A DNA stretch of 64,000 nt from positions 293,924 through 357,923 of the forward strand of contig NZ_FOVJ01000003.1 of NCBI RefSeq assembly GCF_900115125.1, in the 5' to 3' direction. The notes below the pieces were generated by a model, which searched no databases, was not told the DNA's origin, and worked only from the letters and a program-made list of their open reading frames with translations. Shown piece after piece: positions 30,041-39,748 of the stretch; the first letter of the stretch is position 1; every line of letters starts with the position of its first letter. Source of the stretch: Nitrosospira briensis (GTDB taxonomy: Bacteria; Pseudomonadota; Gammaproteobacteria; Burkholderiales; Nitrosomonadaceae). Position numbers and translations under genes: made by a program.

Positions 30041-31573
30041 ATGGCGGTTGTCGAATTTTCCTGGAATGCGTCCAGCAAGCGCTTCTCGTTTCCTGGCATA
30101 GGAGTAACCGGCTCGAAGTTGAGCGATGAGGTTTTGGTCGGTAACGCCAAGTGGTTCATTATTTTCAGATGGGCCTTCATCGCCGTCCTCCTCCTTTTTC
30201 AGATAGCCGCACTTATCGCTTCAGATACGCTTACCACAATCGGGATCACGCATCAGCAAGGGTGGCCAATTGCGATAACGGCGGTGTTATGCATCGCAAA
30301 CATACTTTACATTTATGCCCTCGATTTTCGCCGGCAAACGAAGTATAACTCCCCCTCCATAAACATCTGGACCCAGATCATTGTCGATCTGCTATGCCTG
30401 TCTGTTGTCGTCCACTATGTTGGCAGCACCGGCACACCCGCCCCTTTTTTTTATGTGCTGCACATTGCCTTGTCGTGTATTTTTTTCTCGACCATGGAGA
30501 GCTTGATCGTTACGGTTCTGGTTTGTGCCATGTATGCAGTTGTCTTGTTGATAGAAAGCCCGCTTCTTTTTCTGGCCCCTCAATCCGTGCTGACGGATTC
30601 CAGCGCATCCTTTCTTACCCCGCTTAAAGTCAACATTCTTTTATGGATGTTTACTCTCGATGTGCTCTTCTTCATTGTCTGGTACGTTGTTTCAAGACTT
30701 TCGATCGTCGTGCGTACGAATGAGCGCCACCTTCGGGATGCCTATGAGCAGATCAGCCGCGCCCAGGTCGAGAAAGACCGGTATGCCGTGCTGATGACAC
30801 ATCAGCTCAAGTCGCCGCTCGATGCGATACGCAGCAAGATAAATCTGATAAAAGGAAATTATTGCGGGGAAGTTTCGCCTGAAATAAGGGATGTACTGGT
30901 CAAGATTGATAATCGCGCCGCAGGCATGGCAGGACTGATTCTTGATGTGCTCAAGCTTGAACGTCTGAAAGCGGCAGCCCGGGATGTCGACAATCTGGAG
31001 CGCGTCAATATCGGAGCGGTGATCGGAAAGTGCATCGATAAATTGATTCCCATCGCCAATTCCCGGCACATCCGCCTGGAAGCGTTAACCGAAGAATTCG
31101 TTGTGGCATGTGTTCCAAATCAGCTTGAAATACTTTTCGAGAACATTATTTCAAATGCAATAGCCTATTCTTACGACGGGGCGACGGTAGAAATCAGCAC
31201 TTCTGTCGACAGGCAAAACCTGACGGCCGTGGTAACGGTTGTCGATCATGGGATCGGGATCGCGGAAAACGATCTGCCACATATTTTTGATGAATATTTT
31301 TATACTCCCAGGGCTGCCCTGCATAACAGGACATCGAGCGGGATAGGATTATCGATAGTAAAAACAGTTGCGGAAAATAATAAACTGCAAATCAGAGTTA
31401 CCAGCGAACAAAACGTGGGAACGGCTTTCTCTGTCGTCTTCCAGTATGTGGAAAACGCACGTGGTCCGGAAAAAGGCGTGCAGCAATCCGGAAATCAGCT
31501 TGCACGTCCGGTCACTCCGCACGCTGAATCGTTGCAGGCAGGGCAAAGCGCCCGTCAGCTTGCGTCTCATTAG
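30041..31573 (+). CDS. Membrane-bound sensor histidine kinase
   Basis: The 510-residue protein has about six N-terminal membrane segments (residues 40-230), a short coiled linker, the H-box VLMTHQLKSPLDAIRSK with His254, and a HATPase domain with N-box NIISNAIAYSYD, G1 VDHGIGIAENDLP and G2 SSGIGLSIVK. The multi-span sensor without a periplasmic domain suggests sensing within or near the membrane. Its partner is the upstream single-domain regulator. The C-terminal 45 residues are a low-complexity Gln-rich tail. Confidence 0.92.
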   Translation: MAVVEFSWNASSKRFSFPGIGVTGSKLSDEVLVGNAKWFIIFRWAFIAVLLLFQIAALIASDTLTTIGITHQQGWPIAITAVLCIANILYIYALDFRRQTKYNSPSINIWTQIIVDLLCLSVVVHYVGSTGTPAPFFYVLHIALSCIFFSTMESLIVTVLVCAMYAVVLLIESPLLFLAPQSVLTDSSASFLTPLKVNILLWMFTLDVLFFIVWYVVSRLSIVVRTNERHLRDAYEQISRAQVEKDRYAVLMTHQLKSPLDAIRSKINLIKGNYCGEVSPEIRDVLVKIDNRAAGMAGLILDVLKLERLKAAARDVDNLERVNIGAVIGKCIDKLIPIANSRHIRLEALTEEFVVACVPNQLEILFENIISNAIAYSYDGATVEISTSVDRQNLTAVVTVVDHGIGIAENDLPHIFDEYFYTPRAALHNRTSSGIGLSIVKTVAENNKLQIRVTSEQNVGTAFSVVFQYVENARGPEKGVQQSGNQLARPVTPHAESLQAGQSARQLASH

Positions 31574-31591
31574 AAACTTTCGGCTGGCTTG

Positions 31592-32002
31592 TCATGAGGC
31601 AGGGTCGGACAGCAATTTTTTTCTCATAATCTTGATCTGGCCCCTGTGTATCTTGCTATCGAGCCGCTTTTTCTGCGAACTACGTGTCGGTTTGGTTGGT
31701 GTACGTTTTGCAGGCAGTTCGGCTATGCTCTCGATGAGCTCATGCAACCGTTTCAATGCTTCCTCGCGGTTTTTCTCCTGACTGCGATACTGCTGGGCTT
31801 TGATAACGATAACGCCTTCCCGGGTGATCCGGTTATCATTCAGTTTCAGCAAACGCTCTTTGTAGTGATCGGGTAGCGAGGAAGCGCTTATATCGAAGCG
31901 CAGATGAATTGCGCTCGATACCTTGTTGACATTTTGCCCGCCAGCGCCCTGCGCTCGAATGGCCCGGATCTCGATCTCGTTTTCGGGAATAGTGGTATCC
32001 AT
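31592..32002 (-). CDS. arfB: Alternative ribosome-rescue factor ArfB
   Basis: ArfB (YaeJ) hydrolyses peptidyl-tRNA on ribosomes stalled on truncated mRNA. The 136-residue protein carries the catalytic GGQ (residues 21-23) in RAQGAGGQNVNKVSSAIHLR and ends in the basic tail that enters the empty mRNA channel (KKRLDSKIHRGQIKIMRKK). The length matches the family. It converges with the histidine kinase gene. Confidence 0.95.
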   Translation of the reverse strand: MDTTIPENEIEIRAIRAQGAGGQNVNKVSSAIHLRFDISASSLPDHYKERLLKLNDNRITREGVIVIKAQQYRSQEKNREEALKRLHELIESIAELPAKRTPTKPTRSSQKKRLDSKIHRGQIKIMRKKLLSDPAS

Positions 32003-32168
32003 ATAGGGCCAGGGTTAACGTTTGGTAGTCCAGGCGGATTGTCGACGGCCTGGGTTCGGCTTCCCACAGGGCGTAAAACCGAGCCTCGACCATAACCAGA
32101 CAATGCCAGTGCTTATCTACCTGGCCGGTTTGCCTTCATGCGATTTTCAGCTCTTGATGGGCCAGGTT

Positions 32169-33080
32169 TCACTTCCAACCATCCGGCGAACTCCTGCAGG
32201 TCTTTGCGTAGGGCAAGAAAGGCCTTGGCAAGAAGCCGAAGTCACGCGTCGCATCGGCATGCTTAAAACACAGGTCGGCATTCATCCGGGTTGCCATTTC
32301 CGGCGTCATGCCTCTTTTGCCTGGAAGGAACGTCATCGCGCGTATTGCGCCACGAAACATCCAGGGAGGAAGGATTATAAAACGTGCGGGCTTTCCAAGA
32401 GAACTGAAGATCCTTTCGACCATTTGCCGGTAAGTCAGCGTTTCTCCGCCACTCAAGTTATATGCCCTGTTGAATGTCGCCGGTTGCTCTAGCGCCAGAA
32501 GGCACGCTTCCGCGAGATCATCGGCGTGGACGGGCTGGCGCAGGCCGGCCGCTTCTCCCACCAATGGAAAAAAACCATAGCGCCGGATAAAAGATGCTAT
32601 TCGCTTGATATTCTTGTCTCGTACGCCATCATAAACTAAGGTTGGACGAAATACGGTCCAGTTCGTTTGTGCAATGCCGCAGTGATGACGGATAGCCTCT
32701 TCCGCTTTGGAAAAGCGAACCGTCAATTCCCGTTCGCATGGATCAGGAGAGTTTGCCTTGCTAAACAGGCTGGTTGAACCAAAGCCAATTACGCGTTTAA
32801 TCCGGCACGTATTCAAAACAGGCAGCAGCTTCGGCAGTAGCCAGAGCGGGGCCAGATGAATGAGCGCCCGGGCTTTAACTCCAGGCAGTTGCTCCGGATG
32901 AATTATATCCGCCTGATGCCAGATCAATGTATTGCCGGTCGCGGCCGGGTTTTTTTCGCCACCGCGGCTAATGGCGTGAACCTCGTACCCGGCATTCATC
33001 AATCGTGGCAGCAGGTAGTGGCCTATGATGCTGGTGGCGCCCGTAACAATAATTTTAAGGGAAGAAGCGGACTCGGGCAT
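32169..33080 (-). CDS. NAD-dependent epimerase/dehydratase (SDR)
   Basis: The 303-residue extended SDR protein starts with IIVTGATSIIGHYLLPRLM and has a Rossmann fold; the region GSTSLFSKANSP stands where the catalytic Ser is expected, but the usual YxxxK is not clear (SKAEEAIRHH follows instead). It closes the surface-polysaccharide locus and probably alters a nucleotide sugar or lipid-linked sugar. The last 15 or so residues lose family character, and a second frame remains open there, so the C-terminus may be affected by a small indel. Confidence 0.65.
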   Translation of the reverse strand: MPESASSLKIIVTGATSIIGHYLLPRLMNAGYEVHAISRGGEKNPAATGNTLIWHQADIIHPEQLPGVKARALIHLAPLWLLPKLLPVLNTCRIKRVIGFGSTSLFSKANSPDPCERELTVRFSKAEEAIRHHCGIAQTNWTVFRPTLVYDGVRDKNIKRIASFIRRYGFFPLVGEAAGLRQPVHADDLAEACLLALEQPATFNRAYNLSGGETLTYRQMVERIFSSLGKPARFIILPPWMFRGAIRAMTFLPGKRGMTPEMATRMNADLCFKHADATRDFGFLPRPFLPYAKTCRSSPDGWK

Positions 33081-33166
33081 TGACTTGTTAAGCGCGGTTT
33101 AAGTGTCTTGAATATTCCGGACCGCTATCCAGCAGCCTGACTGGTGGCGGGAAGCTTGCCTGATGT

Positions 33167-34111
33167 TCATTCTCGCTTAAGCCCGAGTAACCGTCCAGCA
33201 CGGCGCGCCCCATGAAGTGCGGCTATAGCGCAGAACCGCAACCATATGCCCAGCGCCACCAGCCACATCACAACGCCAGGGTAGTCACTCCGGAAAAACT
33301 TGCGGTAGAACCGCATCATTCCCCTGTGCTTGTGCCATTCCACAAATACGGGACGAGCCCGGCTGCACGTCCCCTTTTGGTGGACGACGGGCGCATCGGG
33401 TACGAAAACAATCTTCCATCCCTTGTTCCGAAAGCGCATACACCAATCCAGGTCTTCGCAATGGAGAAAATAATCCTCGTCCCAAAGACCCACATCTTCA
33501 ATTGCAGCCCGGCGCACCAGCATGAGAGCGCCGGAAATTGCCTCCACCTCAAGTGGGCCATTCGGCAGGGCCTGCTTGTGCAGGTGGAAATCGAAAAACA
33601 ACCTGGGCCAGTAGCGGCCGAGACGGTGCAGCCCGAAGGCACGGACGAAGGAACGCCAGGGCGTAGGCACGGCGCGCCTGCCCCCGGCCTGCTCGGAGCC
33701 ATTCTCATTGATCAATAATCCACCCACCATGCCCGCCTTCGGGAACGTTTCCAGTACTTGAACCATGCGCTGCAAAGAGCCAGCGTTCAGAAAACAATCA
33801 GGATTGAGGAATAAGAGATGCGGTTCGGTAGCCTGCGCGGCACCGATATTGCAGGCGGCGGCGAAACCGAGGTTGACTGTGTTGCGGATGATTTTGAGTT
33901 TCGGCTCTTCGGAAAAGCGCTGGGCGCAAAGTTCAAGGCTAAAGTCGGAAGACGCATTATCTACTACCAATACTTCGCTGACTGATGGCAATGCCGAACG
34001 TATGCATTCCGCCAAAAGGCGTCCGGCATTGTAATTTACTACTATGACCGAGACCGGGAGTTGATCTATGCGCGTATTTTCCTCGGCAACCAATTTATGA
34101 ACCGGCCGCAA
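33167..34111 (-). CDS. Family 2 glycosyltransferase (rhamnosyltransferase-like)
   Basis: The 314-residue enzyme has the GT-A fold signature VSVIVVNYNAGRLLAECIRS, EVLVVDNASSD, the nucleotide-binding LLFLNPDCFL (DxD-like) and EAISGALMLVRRAAIEDVGLWDEDYFLHCEDLDWCMR. This pattern is typical of transferases that extend rhamnose-containing O-antigens. A C-terminal membrane-associated segment is present (VVMWLVALGIWLRFCAIAAL). The likely start is a TTG at 34111; there is no better ATG. Confidence 0.85.
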   Translation of the reverse strand: MRPVHKLVAEENTRIDQLPVSVIVVNYNAGRLLAECIRSALPSVSEVLVVDNASSDFSLELCAQRFSEEPKLKIIRNTVNLGFAAACNIGAAQATEPHLLFLNPDCFLNAGSLQRMVQVLETFPKAGMVGGLLINENGSEQAGGRRAVPTPWRSFVRAFGLHRLGRYWPRLFFDFHLHKQALPNGPLEVEAISGALMLVRRAAIEDVGLWDEDYFLHCEDLDWCMRFRNKGWKIVFVPDAPVVHQKGTCSRARPVFVEWHKHRGMMRFYRKFFRSDYPGVVMWLVALGIWLRFCAIAALHGARRAGRLLGLKRE

Positions 34112-34143
34112 CAGAAACCGGAGAAAAGGAAAAGGCAGCGATA

Positions 34144-35259
34144 TCAGCTTCTGTAACCGGATGCAAAGATACGCCCCTCACTAAACCGGTTCTCCCACGA
34201 ATTATCTTTTCGAAACCGTGCCGTATTTTCCGGGGTTGGGCAGTTGGACAAGGCTTGGCCAACTACTTTTATCATGTCGGAATTCCGGTCGATCAGGTAA
34301 ACGCCCTCACATTCTTTCCTGAGCGCCATTTCCCCGAAGGCTGAACTCACTACCGGCAACCCAAGGGCTCGGTATTCATAAAATTTTATCGGATCTACTG
34401 AAGCCGTAAGCGTGCTTCTTTTGAACGGGATCAAGCCCACGTCAAACCGAGACATGGCATGCAGCGCCTCAGAATGAGGAAGCGGGGGTTCAAGGCAAAT
34501 ATTATGGGGTAGCGCCGGCGGCCTCACATAGAGGGGGCCTATAAGACGTATTACTGTATTTGGATTGGATTTTGCCAGGGCAATAACCAGCTCCCAGTCG
34601 AACCATTGGCCAATCGTGCCCACATAGCCGATCACGGGAATCTGATCGTTCATCCGTTGACGCCCTTTTGGCAGCGCAGGTAATCTTTCTGCTGCACAGG
34701 CATTCGGGACGAGGCGGACATCATGCGCAAGATGCCGCAGCCGTTCTTGAAGTGCTGAAGACGACGCCAGGAGCGTTGACACCTTACTTATTATCCTCCT
34801 TTCCCGATTTGCCATTGCAAGACGCGACCAACCTTTATAGAAGGCGGGGTAATCGTCCATTGCGTCGTAAAACGACGCGCTGAAGCACTGCTTTGCGAGC
34901 AGGTGCAATGCCAGAACGGTAGGTTTTCCAATCCCCAGAATGGTTGAGTTATCCGCAAATCGATTGACCGCCAATCCAACATCTCCCCAAAGCAGGCCAT
35001 TGACCGTGCCTGAAAATGGCAAGGGCTCGATGGGTACTGCCTTTGGTTTTACAACTGTCAGCCATGCTGGAACATCGCAGTCCATTCCACCGGATTCTGG
35101 ACGCTGGCTCAACACATCGGACAGCGCCGGGAAGCGTCCGGGATAAGGATCAACCCAGAGAACTTCACCCTCCGTGAATGAGTGAAAATATCTGACCAGT
35201 TCATGTGGGCGTTGCGAAAAGCTCTTCCACGGAACTGGCGAAAGATAAATCAGACGCAT
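34144..35259 (-). CDS. Glycosyltransferase (GT-B fold)
   Basis: The 371-residue protein has a two-domain GT-B layout: RPHELVRYF near the N-terminus, DAMDDYPAFYKGW, and a C-terminal nucleotide-binding domain with VIGYVGTIGQWFDWEL and PIKFYEYRALGLPVVSS, the family-1/4 donor-site motif. It overlaps the start of the upstream wecB gene end by ten bases, consistent with one operon. The sugar transferred cannot be told from sequence. Confidence 0.82.
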   Translation of the reverse strand: MRLIYLSPVPWKSFSQRPHELVRYFHSFTEGEVLWVDPYPGRFPALSDVLSQRPESGGMDCDVPAWLTVVKPKAVPIEPLPFSGTVNGLLWGDVGLAVNRFADNSTILGIGKPTVLALHLLAKQCFSASFYDAMDDYPAFYKGWSRLAMANRERRIISKVSTLLASSSALQERLRHLAHDVRLVPNACAAERLPALPKGRQRMNDQIPVIGYVGTIGQWFDWELVIALAKSNPNTVIRLIGPLYVRPPALPHNICLEPPLPHSEALHAMSRFDVGLIPFKRSTLTASVDPIKFYEYRALGLPVVSSAFGEMALRKECEGVYLIDRNSDMIKVVGQALSNCPTPENTARFRKDNSWENRFSEGRIFASGYRS

Positions 35260-36359
35260 GCTGCGAAATATGTGCGCAATACTGCGGCAATTCGACTCGA
35301 CGCCTTGCCATCGCCATAGGGCGAAACGCCGCGAGCCATTTCCTTGTAAGCTGCCTCGTCATCCAGCAAGCGTTGCGTTGTACTTGTGATTTCGTCGAAA
35401 TCCGCCCCTACCAGCCGCACAACACCTTCCTGAACGGCTTCCGGCCGCTCGGTCTTGCGGCGAAGAACCAGCACGGGCTTACCCAGCGCAGGCGCTTCTT
35501 CCTGTACCCCCCCTGAATCGCTCAGGATGAGATATGCACGTTTCATGATCTGGACAAATGGCAGATAATCCAGTGGCTCGCAAAGCGTAATTCTTGGGCG
35601 ATTGCCCAGGAGCTGAGAAGCCAAATCATAAACGTTAGGATTAGGGTGCACGGGATATACAACGTGCACATCCTGATTTCGCTCCACCAGTGCCAGAATG
35701 GCCCGGCAAATCTGCTTGAACGGCTCGCCAAAGTTTTCCCGCCGATGCGCCGTTACCAGAATGAGGCGCTTATCCAGGGCGAGCGGGAAGGGAAGGGGAA
35801 TTTCCCGTTCAGCCACGCTTAGCAGCGCATCTATCACCGTATTGCCAGTTACAAATATATCACTATCCGCGATACCTTCCTTCAGCAGATTCTGCCTCGC
35901 GCTCTCTGTAGGGGCAAAGTGCCACTTCGTCAGCCTGGCCGTTACCACTCGATTCATCTCCTCAGGAAACGGATTCGACATATCGCCGGTACGCAGGCCT
36001 GCTTCGACATGGCCGAACGGGATCTCGCGATAAAAGCAGGCTAAGGCAACTGACATGACAGTAGTGGTATCGCCCTGAGCAAGTACGGCATCAGGCTTCT
36101 CGACTTGAAGCACATCATCGAGGCTGAGCAATAAACGCGCAGTAAGAGCTGTTAGCGCCTGGTCGGGACGCATGATATCGAGGTCGATGTCCGGCTCAAT
36201 TTCAAAGATACGCAAGACTTGGTCCAGGAGATCTCGATGCTGCGCAGTTGCCAGGATGCGGCATTCAATGTCCGGATTTTTTTTTAGCGCCAGAATGACT
36301 GGAGCCATTTTTATAGCCTCGGGTCGTGTGCCAACGACGCAGAGAATTTTGTGATTCAT
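35250..36359 (-). CDS. wecB: UDP-N-acetylglucosamine 2-epimerase (non-hydrolysing)
   Basis: WecB interconverts UDP-GlcNAc and UDP-ManNAc, supplying ManNAc-derived sugars for surface glycans. The 369-residue enzyme shows VVGTRPEAIKMAPV, VLAQGDTTTVMSVALACF, FGHVEAGLRTGDMSNPFPEEMNR, LVTAHRRENFG and LILSDSGGVQEEAPALGKPVLVLR. The ATG at 36359 begins the conserved N-terminus. No wecC dehydrogenase is in the locus, so ManNAc itself may be the building block, or wecC may lie elsewhere. Confidence 0.93.
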   Translation of the reverse strand: MNHKILCVVGTRPEAIKMAPVILALKKNPDIECRILATAQHRDLLDQVLRIFEIEPDIDLDIMRPDQALTALTARLLLSLDDVLQVEKPDAVLAQGDTTTVMSVALACFYREIPFGHVEAGLRTGDMSNPFPEEMNRVVTARLTKWHFAPTESARQNLLKEGIADSDIFVTGNTVIDALLSVAEREIPLPFPLALDKRLILVTAHRRENFGEPFKQICRAILALVERNQDVHVVYPVHPNPNVYDLASQLLGNRPRITLCEPLDYLPFVQIMKRAYLILSDSGGVQEEAPALGKPVLVLRRKTERPEAVQEGVVRLVGADFDEITSTTQRLLDDEAAYKEMARGVSPYGDGKASSRIAAVLRTYFAACV

Positions 36360-36416
36360 TTTTTTCAGGAATGGTAGGACGTCATTGATTCCTGATCCTG
36401 CTAACAACTTCAGAAA

Positions 36417-37727
36417 TTATCTTGGCGACAGGAAAATCCGCGCCACCCTGACGAAAGGGAGCAATATAAAGCGCAACCATGGTATCTGGTTCACGGAGAG
36501 CTTCAGGTTTTCAATCTTCAGTCGGGAATGATAGTTTGCTACCTCCGATATTTCCCGCCAAAACCTGCGAGGTTCCACTTTATGAGCAGGAGGTAAGCCT
36601 ATATCCGGGCATGCGGCAAACCGGCGCAGCCCCGTCTTTGCATTCAGAGTAGCCTGAAGAAATCCATCGCCGTAGAAACGGTCAGGCTCAAGATGACAGC
36701 CCTCGGCCCATTCATTCCATGCATTGATGAATACGAGCTCATCGTTTCTGTTCGATTGCTTCACCAGGTCAATGGTCGCCGAGAGCCAGTATTCATAATT
36801 TTCAGGCGTCCCATTCAGCACGACGAGCGCCCGTTCTTTAGTACGGGCCGTATTGTCCCAGGATGGAAACACGGCTTTAAAAACATATGACGCATCATAA
36901 GTTCTGTCAAGATATGACTGGGCAATTTCATCGTACTGCATCAGATTGCCATGAAACGGATTGAAGAATTTCACCTGATCGTTTATATGGGCTGATCGGG
37001 GATTGTGCGGCGGAAACTCGACACCGCTATCGAATCCAAATTGGGTATAGTCTTCGTTGCCGTGAGTCAATGCGGCGCATACGTGAATTTCGCCCAAACC
37101 AATGGAACGGCAGTATTCACGCCAGATTGCAACCGACTCACGCGCATTCGGGAGGTGTTGCGGCCGATACACGATAAAGTACGGTTTTCCATCTATACGG
37201 ATATAACGCTTATCCTCGAAGAATGGGAGCAGCGACTTGATGAAATTAAGGTCGTCGTCCGGCAAATATTCCTGGGCAATAAGAACCTCATGGTCAGCCC
37301 CGTCCCAACGTCGGGTCCAGTTCTCATTGGCCCAGCACAAACAGAACGGCATATCGCTTTCACTATCGGAAAGCATATCATCCAGCGGCTGGTTCAGTAT
37401 CCGTTTACCGGAGAACCAGTAGTAGTGGTAGCAGAATCCGTCTATACCATATTGTTTTGCAACGTTGATCTGGTCGCGTCTTGTCTCCCGCACCCGCAAG
37501 TCATAGAAACCAAAGTCGGTTGGAAGATGGGGTTGACGATGGCCATCAAACAGAGGTTCTGCTTTCGTGACGTTGGTCCATTCGGTAAATCCCTTGCCCC
37601 ACCAGCGATCATTTTCCGGTGTTGGATGAAATTGGGTAAGGTAAAAAGCGATTAACCTGGGAGCAAGTCCATCACGAAATGCAAAGTCTTCCCGATCGTT
37701 TTTCGGTGTCTGGCAATGCATCGTCAT
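36417..37727 (-). CDS. WbsX-like (GH99-like) polysaccharide biosynthesis protein
   Basis: The 436-residue protein has the WbsX/GH99-like pattern: IAFYLTQFHPTPENDRWWGKGFTEW, YGIDGFCYHYYWFSGKRIL, CWANENWTRRWDG and FINAWNEWAEGCHLEPD. Such proteins lie in many O-antigen and capsule loci; they share a glycoside-hydrolase barrel but are annotated as glycosyltransferases without clear proof. The start overlaps the stop of the upstream methyltransferase (ATGA). A GH99 relationship raises the alternative that it trims the glycan. Confidence 0.85.
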   Translation of the reverse strand: MTMHCQTPKNDREDFAFRDGLAPRLIAFYLTQFHPTPENDRWWGKGFTEWTNVTKAEPLFDGHRQPHLPTDFGFYDLRVRETRRDQINVAKQYGIDGFCYHYYWFSGKRILNQPLDDMLSDSESDMPFCLCWANENWTRRWDGADHEVLIAQEYLPDDDLNFIKSLLPFFEDKRYIRIDGKPYFIVYRPQHLPNARESVAIWREYCRSIGLGEIHVCAALTHGNEDYTQFGFDSGVEFPPHNPRSAHINDQVKFFNPFHGNLMQYDEIAQSYLDRTYDASYVFKAVFPSWDNTARTKERALVVLNGTPENYEYWLSATIDLVKQSNRNDELVFINAWNEWAEGCHLEPDRFYGDGFLQATLNAKTGLRRFAACPDIGLPPAHKVEPRRFWREISEVANYHSRLKIENLKLSVNQIPWLRFILLPFVRVARIFLSPR

Positions 37728-38572
37728 AAATTTATTCCGAGCAACTTTAGACCTTTACGAATACGCTGCTTGTGCTGGGGGCTCAAATGTTGCCCGATCC
37801 GCGTTCTCCATACCGGGTTTGCTATATGCGCTCGCGGAAGTTCGGGTTCAGGCGGTGCTACCGACAATGCGTCACCGGGATAATCAAGCGGGACTGCTTT
37901 AACCACCACTTGATACACGTTGGCGTACTCGCTGGTCTTTATTGCATTTTGTACCTTGGCAGGGAGCCGGGACCAGTGTGCTGCCAAATCCGTTTCTTCT
38001 GGCGGCGTAATGACGTACCTTACCTCAATTATTTTGAGATTGGCCTGTGCAAACAAGTCCTGTATGTTCTTCAGGCCGAAGAAGCGGATATGCGTGCGAT
38101 CGAGTAAGCCACAGTCATGATATTCGAAATCGCTATTTATCAGGCATGACACTACCGCGGCATGGCCAGCATGCGGTAGCGAAATCACCAGATAGCCGTT
38201 CGGGCCAATGAGAGAAGCCATGCGCTTGAGAGTGGTCCAAGGATCATACAGATGTTCGAGCACATCAGCTGCCACTACAACATCGAATGGTTCGACGCCA
38301 TCAAGCAGATGAGGCCACTCCTCCGAGTTTAAATCAGCCTGCATTGCTGTCTCGCAATAGGGTTCCACCTTTTTTATTGAATCTGAATCCAGCTCAAGAG
38401 CTGTTACCCGGCATTGCCCTTGTTGGACGAGGACCTTGGTGATCGAACCGGGTCCACAACCGATTTCCAACACGCGCTTTGAGTGTCCAACCAGTTGGAT
38501 TACATACACAGGCGCGGTTTGCCCCGTGAGATCCACCGCATATTCGTAAACATTGCGTTTTTCAATATTCAT
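37724..38572 (-). CDS. SAM-dependent methyltransferase
   Basis: The 282-residue class I methyltransferase has motif I RVLEIGCGPGSITKVL, the acidic strand end ALELDSDSIKKV, and VVVAADVLEHLYDPW. The ATG at 38572 (MNIEKRNVYEYAVDLTG) fits the family; a frame open further upstream to 38767 is unlikely to be translated. The last 50 residues form an extra proline- and basic-rich tail. Position in the locus suggests it methylates a sugar or a lipid-linked intermediate. Confidence 0.83.
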   Translation of the reverse strand: MNIEKRNVYEYAVDLTGQTAPVYVIQLVGHSKRVLEIGCGPGSITKVLVQQGQCRVTALELDSDSIKKVEPYCETAMQADLNSEEWPHLLDGVEPFDVVVAADVLEHLYDPWTTLKRMASLIGPNGYLVISLPHAGHAAVVSCLINSDFEYHDCGLLDRTHIRFFGLKNIQDLFAQANLKIIEVRYVITPPEETDLAAHWSRLPAKVQNAIKTSEYANVYQVVVKAVPLDYPGDALSVAPPEPELPRAHIANPVWRTRIGQHLSPQHKQRIRKGLKLLGINL

Positions 38573-38803
38573 GCGTCTTCGGTGTTCGCTAAGGTGAATC
38601 CCAATTCTTCGAAAAGAGTCAGTATTTAAGTAAATCCGAGCATTATAAAAATTGCACGTAACCCAAAGCAAGCGCTCGAGTATGATTATTAGCGACATAA
38701 TATTGCTCTTGCACAAGCCATACTGCTGCAACATAAAGCTGTGCTTTTGTGAGCCGTTTACCAACAAATTCCTTTATGGTTATTCGACCCTTTTTAGCGA
38801 GTG

Positions 38804-39616
38804 TTACAGCCAGGCACCAAAATGCTTTCCTCTTAACAGATAATGGTCGCCAATGTTGAAGTTGCCCGTTGGTAATACTCCGTCGCCTCTTTTAATGAGC
38901 ATGGAGTTATGATTTACGAATATATTTTTAATCAAATCAGGACGACTGGCAGCTAGCATGAATAATTCGATAAGAAGATTGCTCAAAGCTGTCTTACCGT
39001 AAAACGGTGAGTTTTTACCTTGCCAAAGCTCATCTGACCAATGAGCCCAGGCCCAGTCCTCAATGAGATATGTTCCGCCGGGCATGAGATAGGGAAAGCA
39101 GATATTGAAAGCGTCGCGGGTTTCCTCGTACATGTGAGACGCGTCATCAATCATAAGATCAATGTCCCTGTCCGGAAACTCCGAAGATAATATTTTTTCC
39201 ATGGATAGCCGATCAGCCTGACTGACGCCATAGTAGGGCCTGATGACATCGTTCTTGCTGTGCTTTGCTATGTACTGTGTTAGAGCATCGACAGGCTGTG
39301 GCATATAGTCTATGGCCGCGAATTTGAGCGGGCGAAAGATTTGATCATACAGAACAACACTCCCACCTTTGAATATTCCCATTTCCAAGACTTTTTTGAT
39401 ATTTTGCTGTTTCCCGATTTCAACTGCTTTTTCTACCATATCCCGAGATTTTCCCAGGAGAAAATCATCTACTGTGGAACTCCCTCGGTGTAACTCAGCC
39501 GAGTCCCAAGTTAAATGGAAATGGATGTCATTAACTTTCAGGTGTAAATCGTCTTCCCAGATAAGCACAGAAGATTTCCTCTCTTTAATTAAAGGTCGAA
39601 ATTCAGGAATGTTCAT
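38804..39616 (-). CDS. CmcI/methyltransf_24-like methyltransferase
   Basis: The 270-residue protein has KVLEMGIFKGGSVVLYDQIF (motif I), AAIDYMPQPVDALTQYI, DLMIDDASHMYEETRDAFN and PGGTYLIEDWAWAHW, the pattern of cephalosporin-hydroxylase-CmcI-like methyltransferases, often sugar O-methylases. The coding sequence is visibly more AT-rich than the genes at 33-37 kb, suggesting recent acquisition with the next gene. It has a 230-base gap to the downstream methyltransferase. Confidence 0.78.
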   Translation of the reverse strand: MNIPEFRPLIKERKSSVLIWEDDLHLKVNDIHFHLTWDSAELHRGSSTVDDFLLGKSRDMVEKAVEIGKQQNIKKVLEMGIFKGGSVVLYDQIFRPLKFAAIDYMPQPVDALTQYIAKHSKNDVIRPYYGVSQADRLSMEKILSSEFPDRDIDLMIDDASHMYEETRDAFNICFPYLMPGGTYLIEDWAWAHWSDELWQGKNSPFYGKTALSNLLIELFMLAASRPDLIKNIFVNHNSMLIKRGDGVLPTGNFNIGDHYLLRGKHFGAWL

Positions 39617-39748
39617 AGCGAACAGTTATAGTGAGTACTTCTTGACTCAGTGAACAGTGCAGAGTCTCGATAGTTTTTCTAGTTGTAGTTCAAAAAAAAA
39701 TCAGCTCGAGCCCGGCTTGTGCTCTTGCAATTCGCCTGGATGAGTTGG

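Noticed and set aside
32075..32200. Alternative reading frame at the end of the epimerase gene
   Set aside because: A frame continuing as RKDLQEFAGWLEVKPG stays open about 32 codons, but this length is not unusual by chance and I cannot show it belongs to the family, so no frameshift is called.
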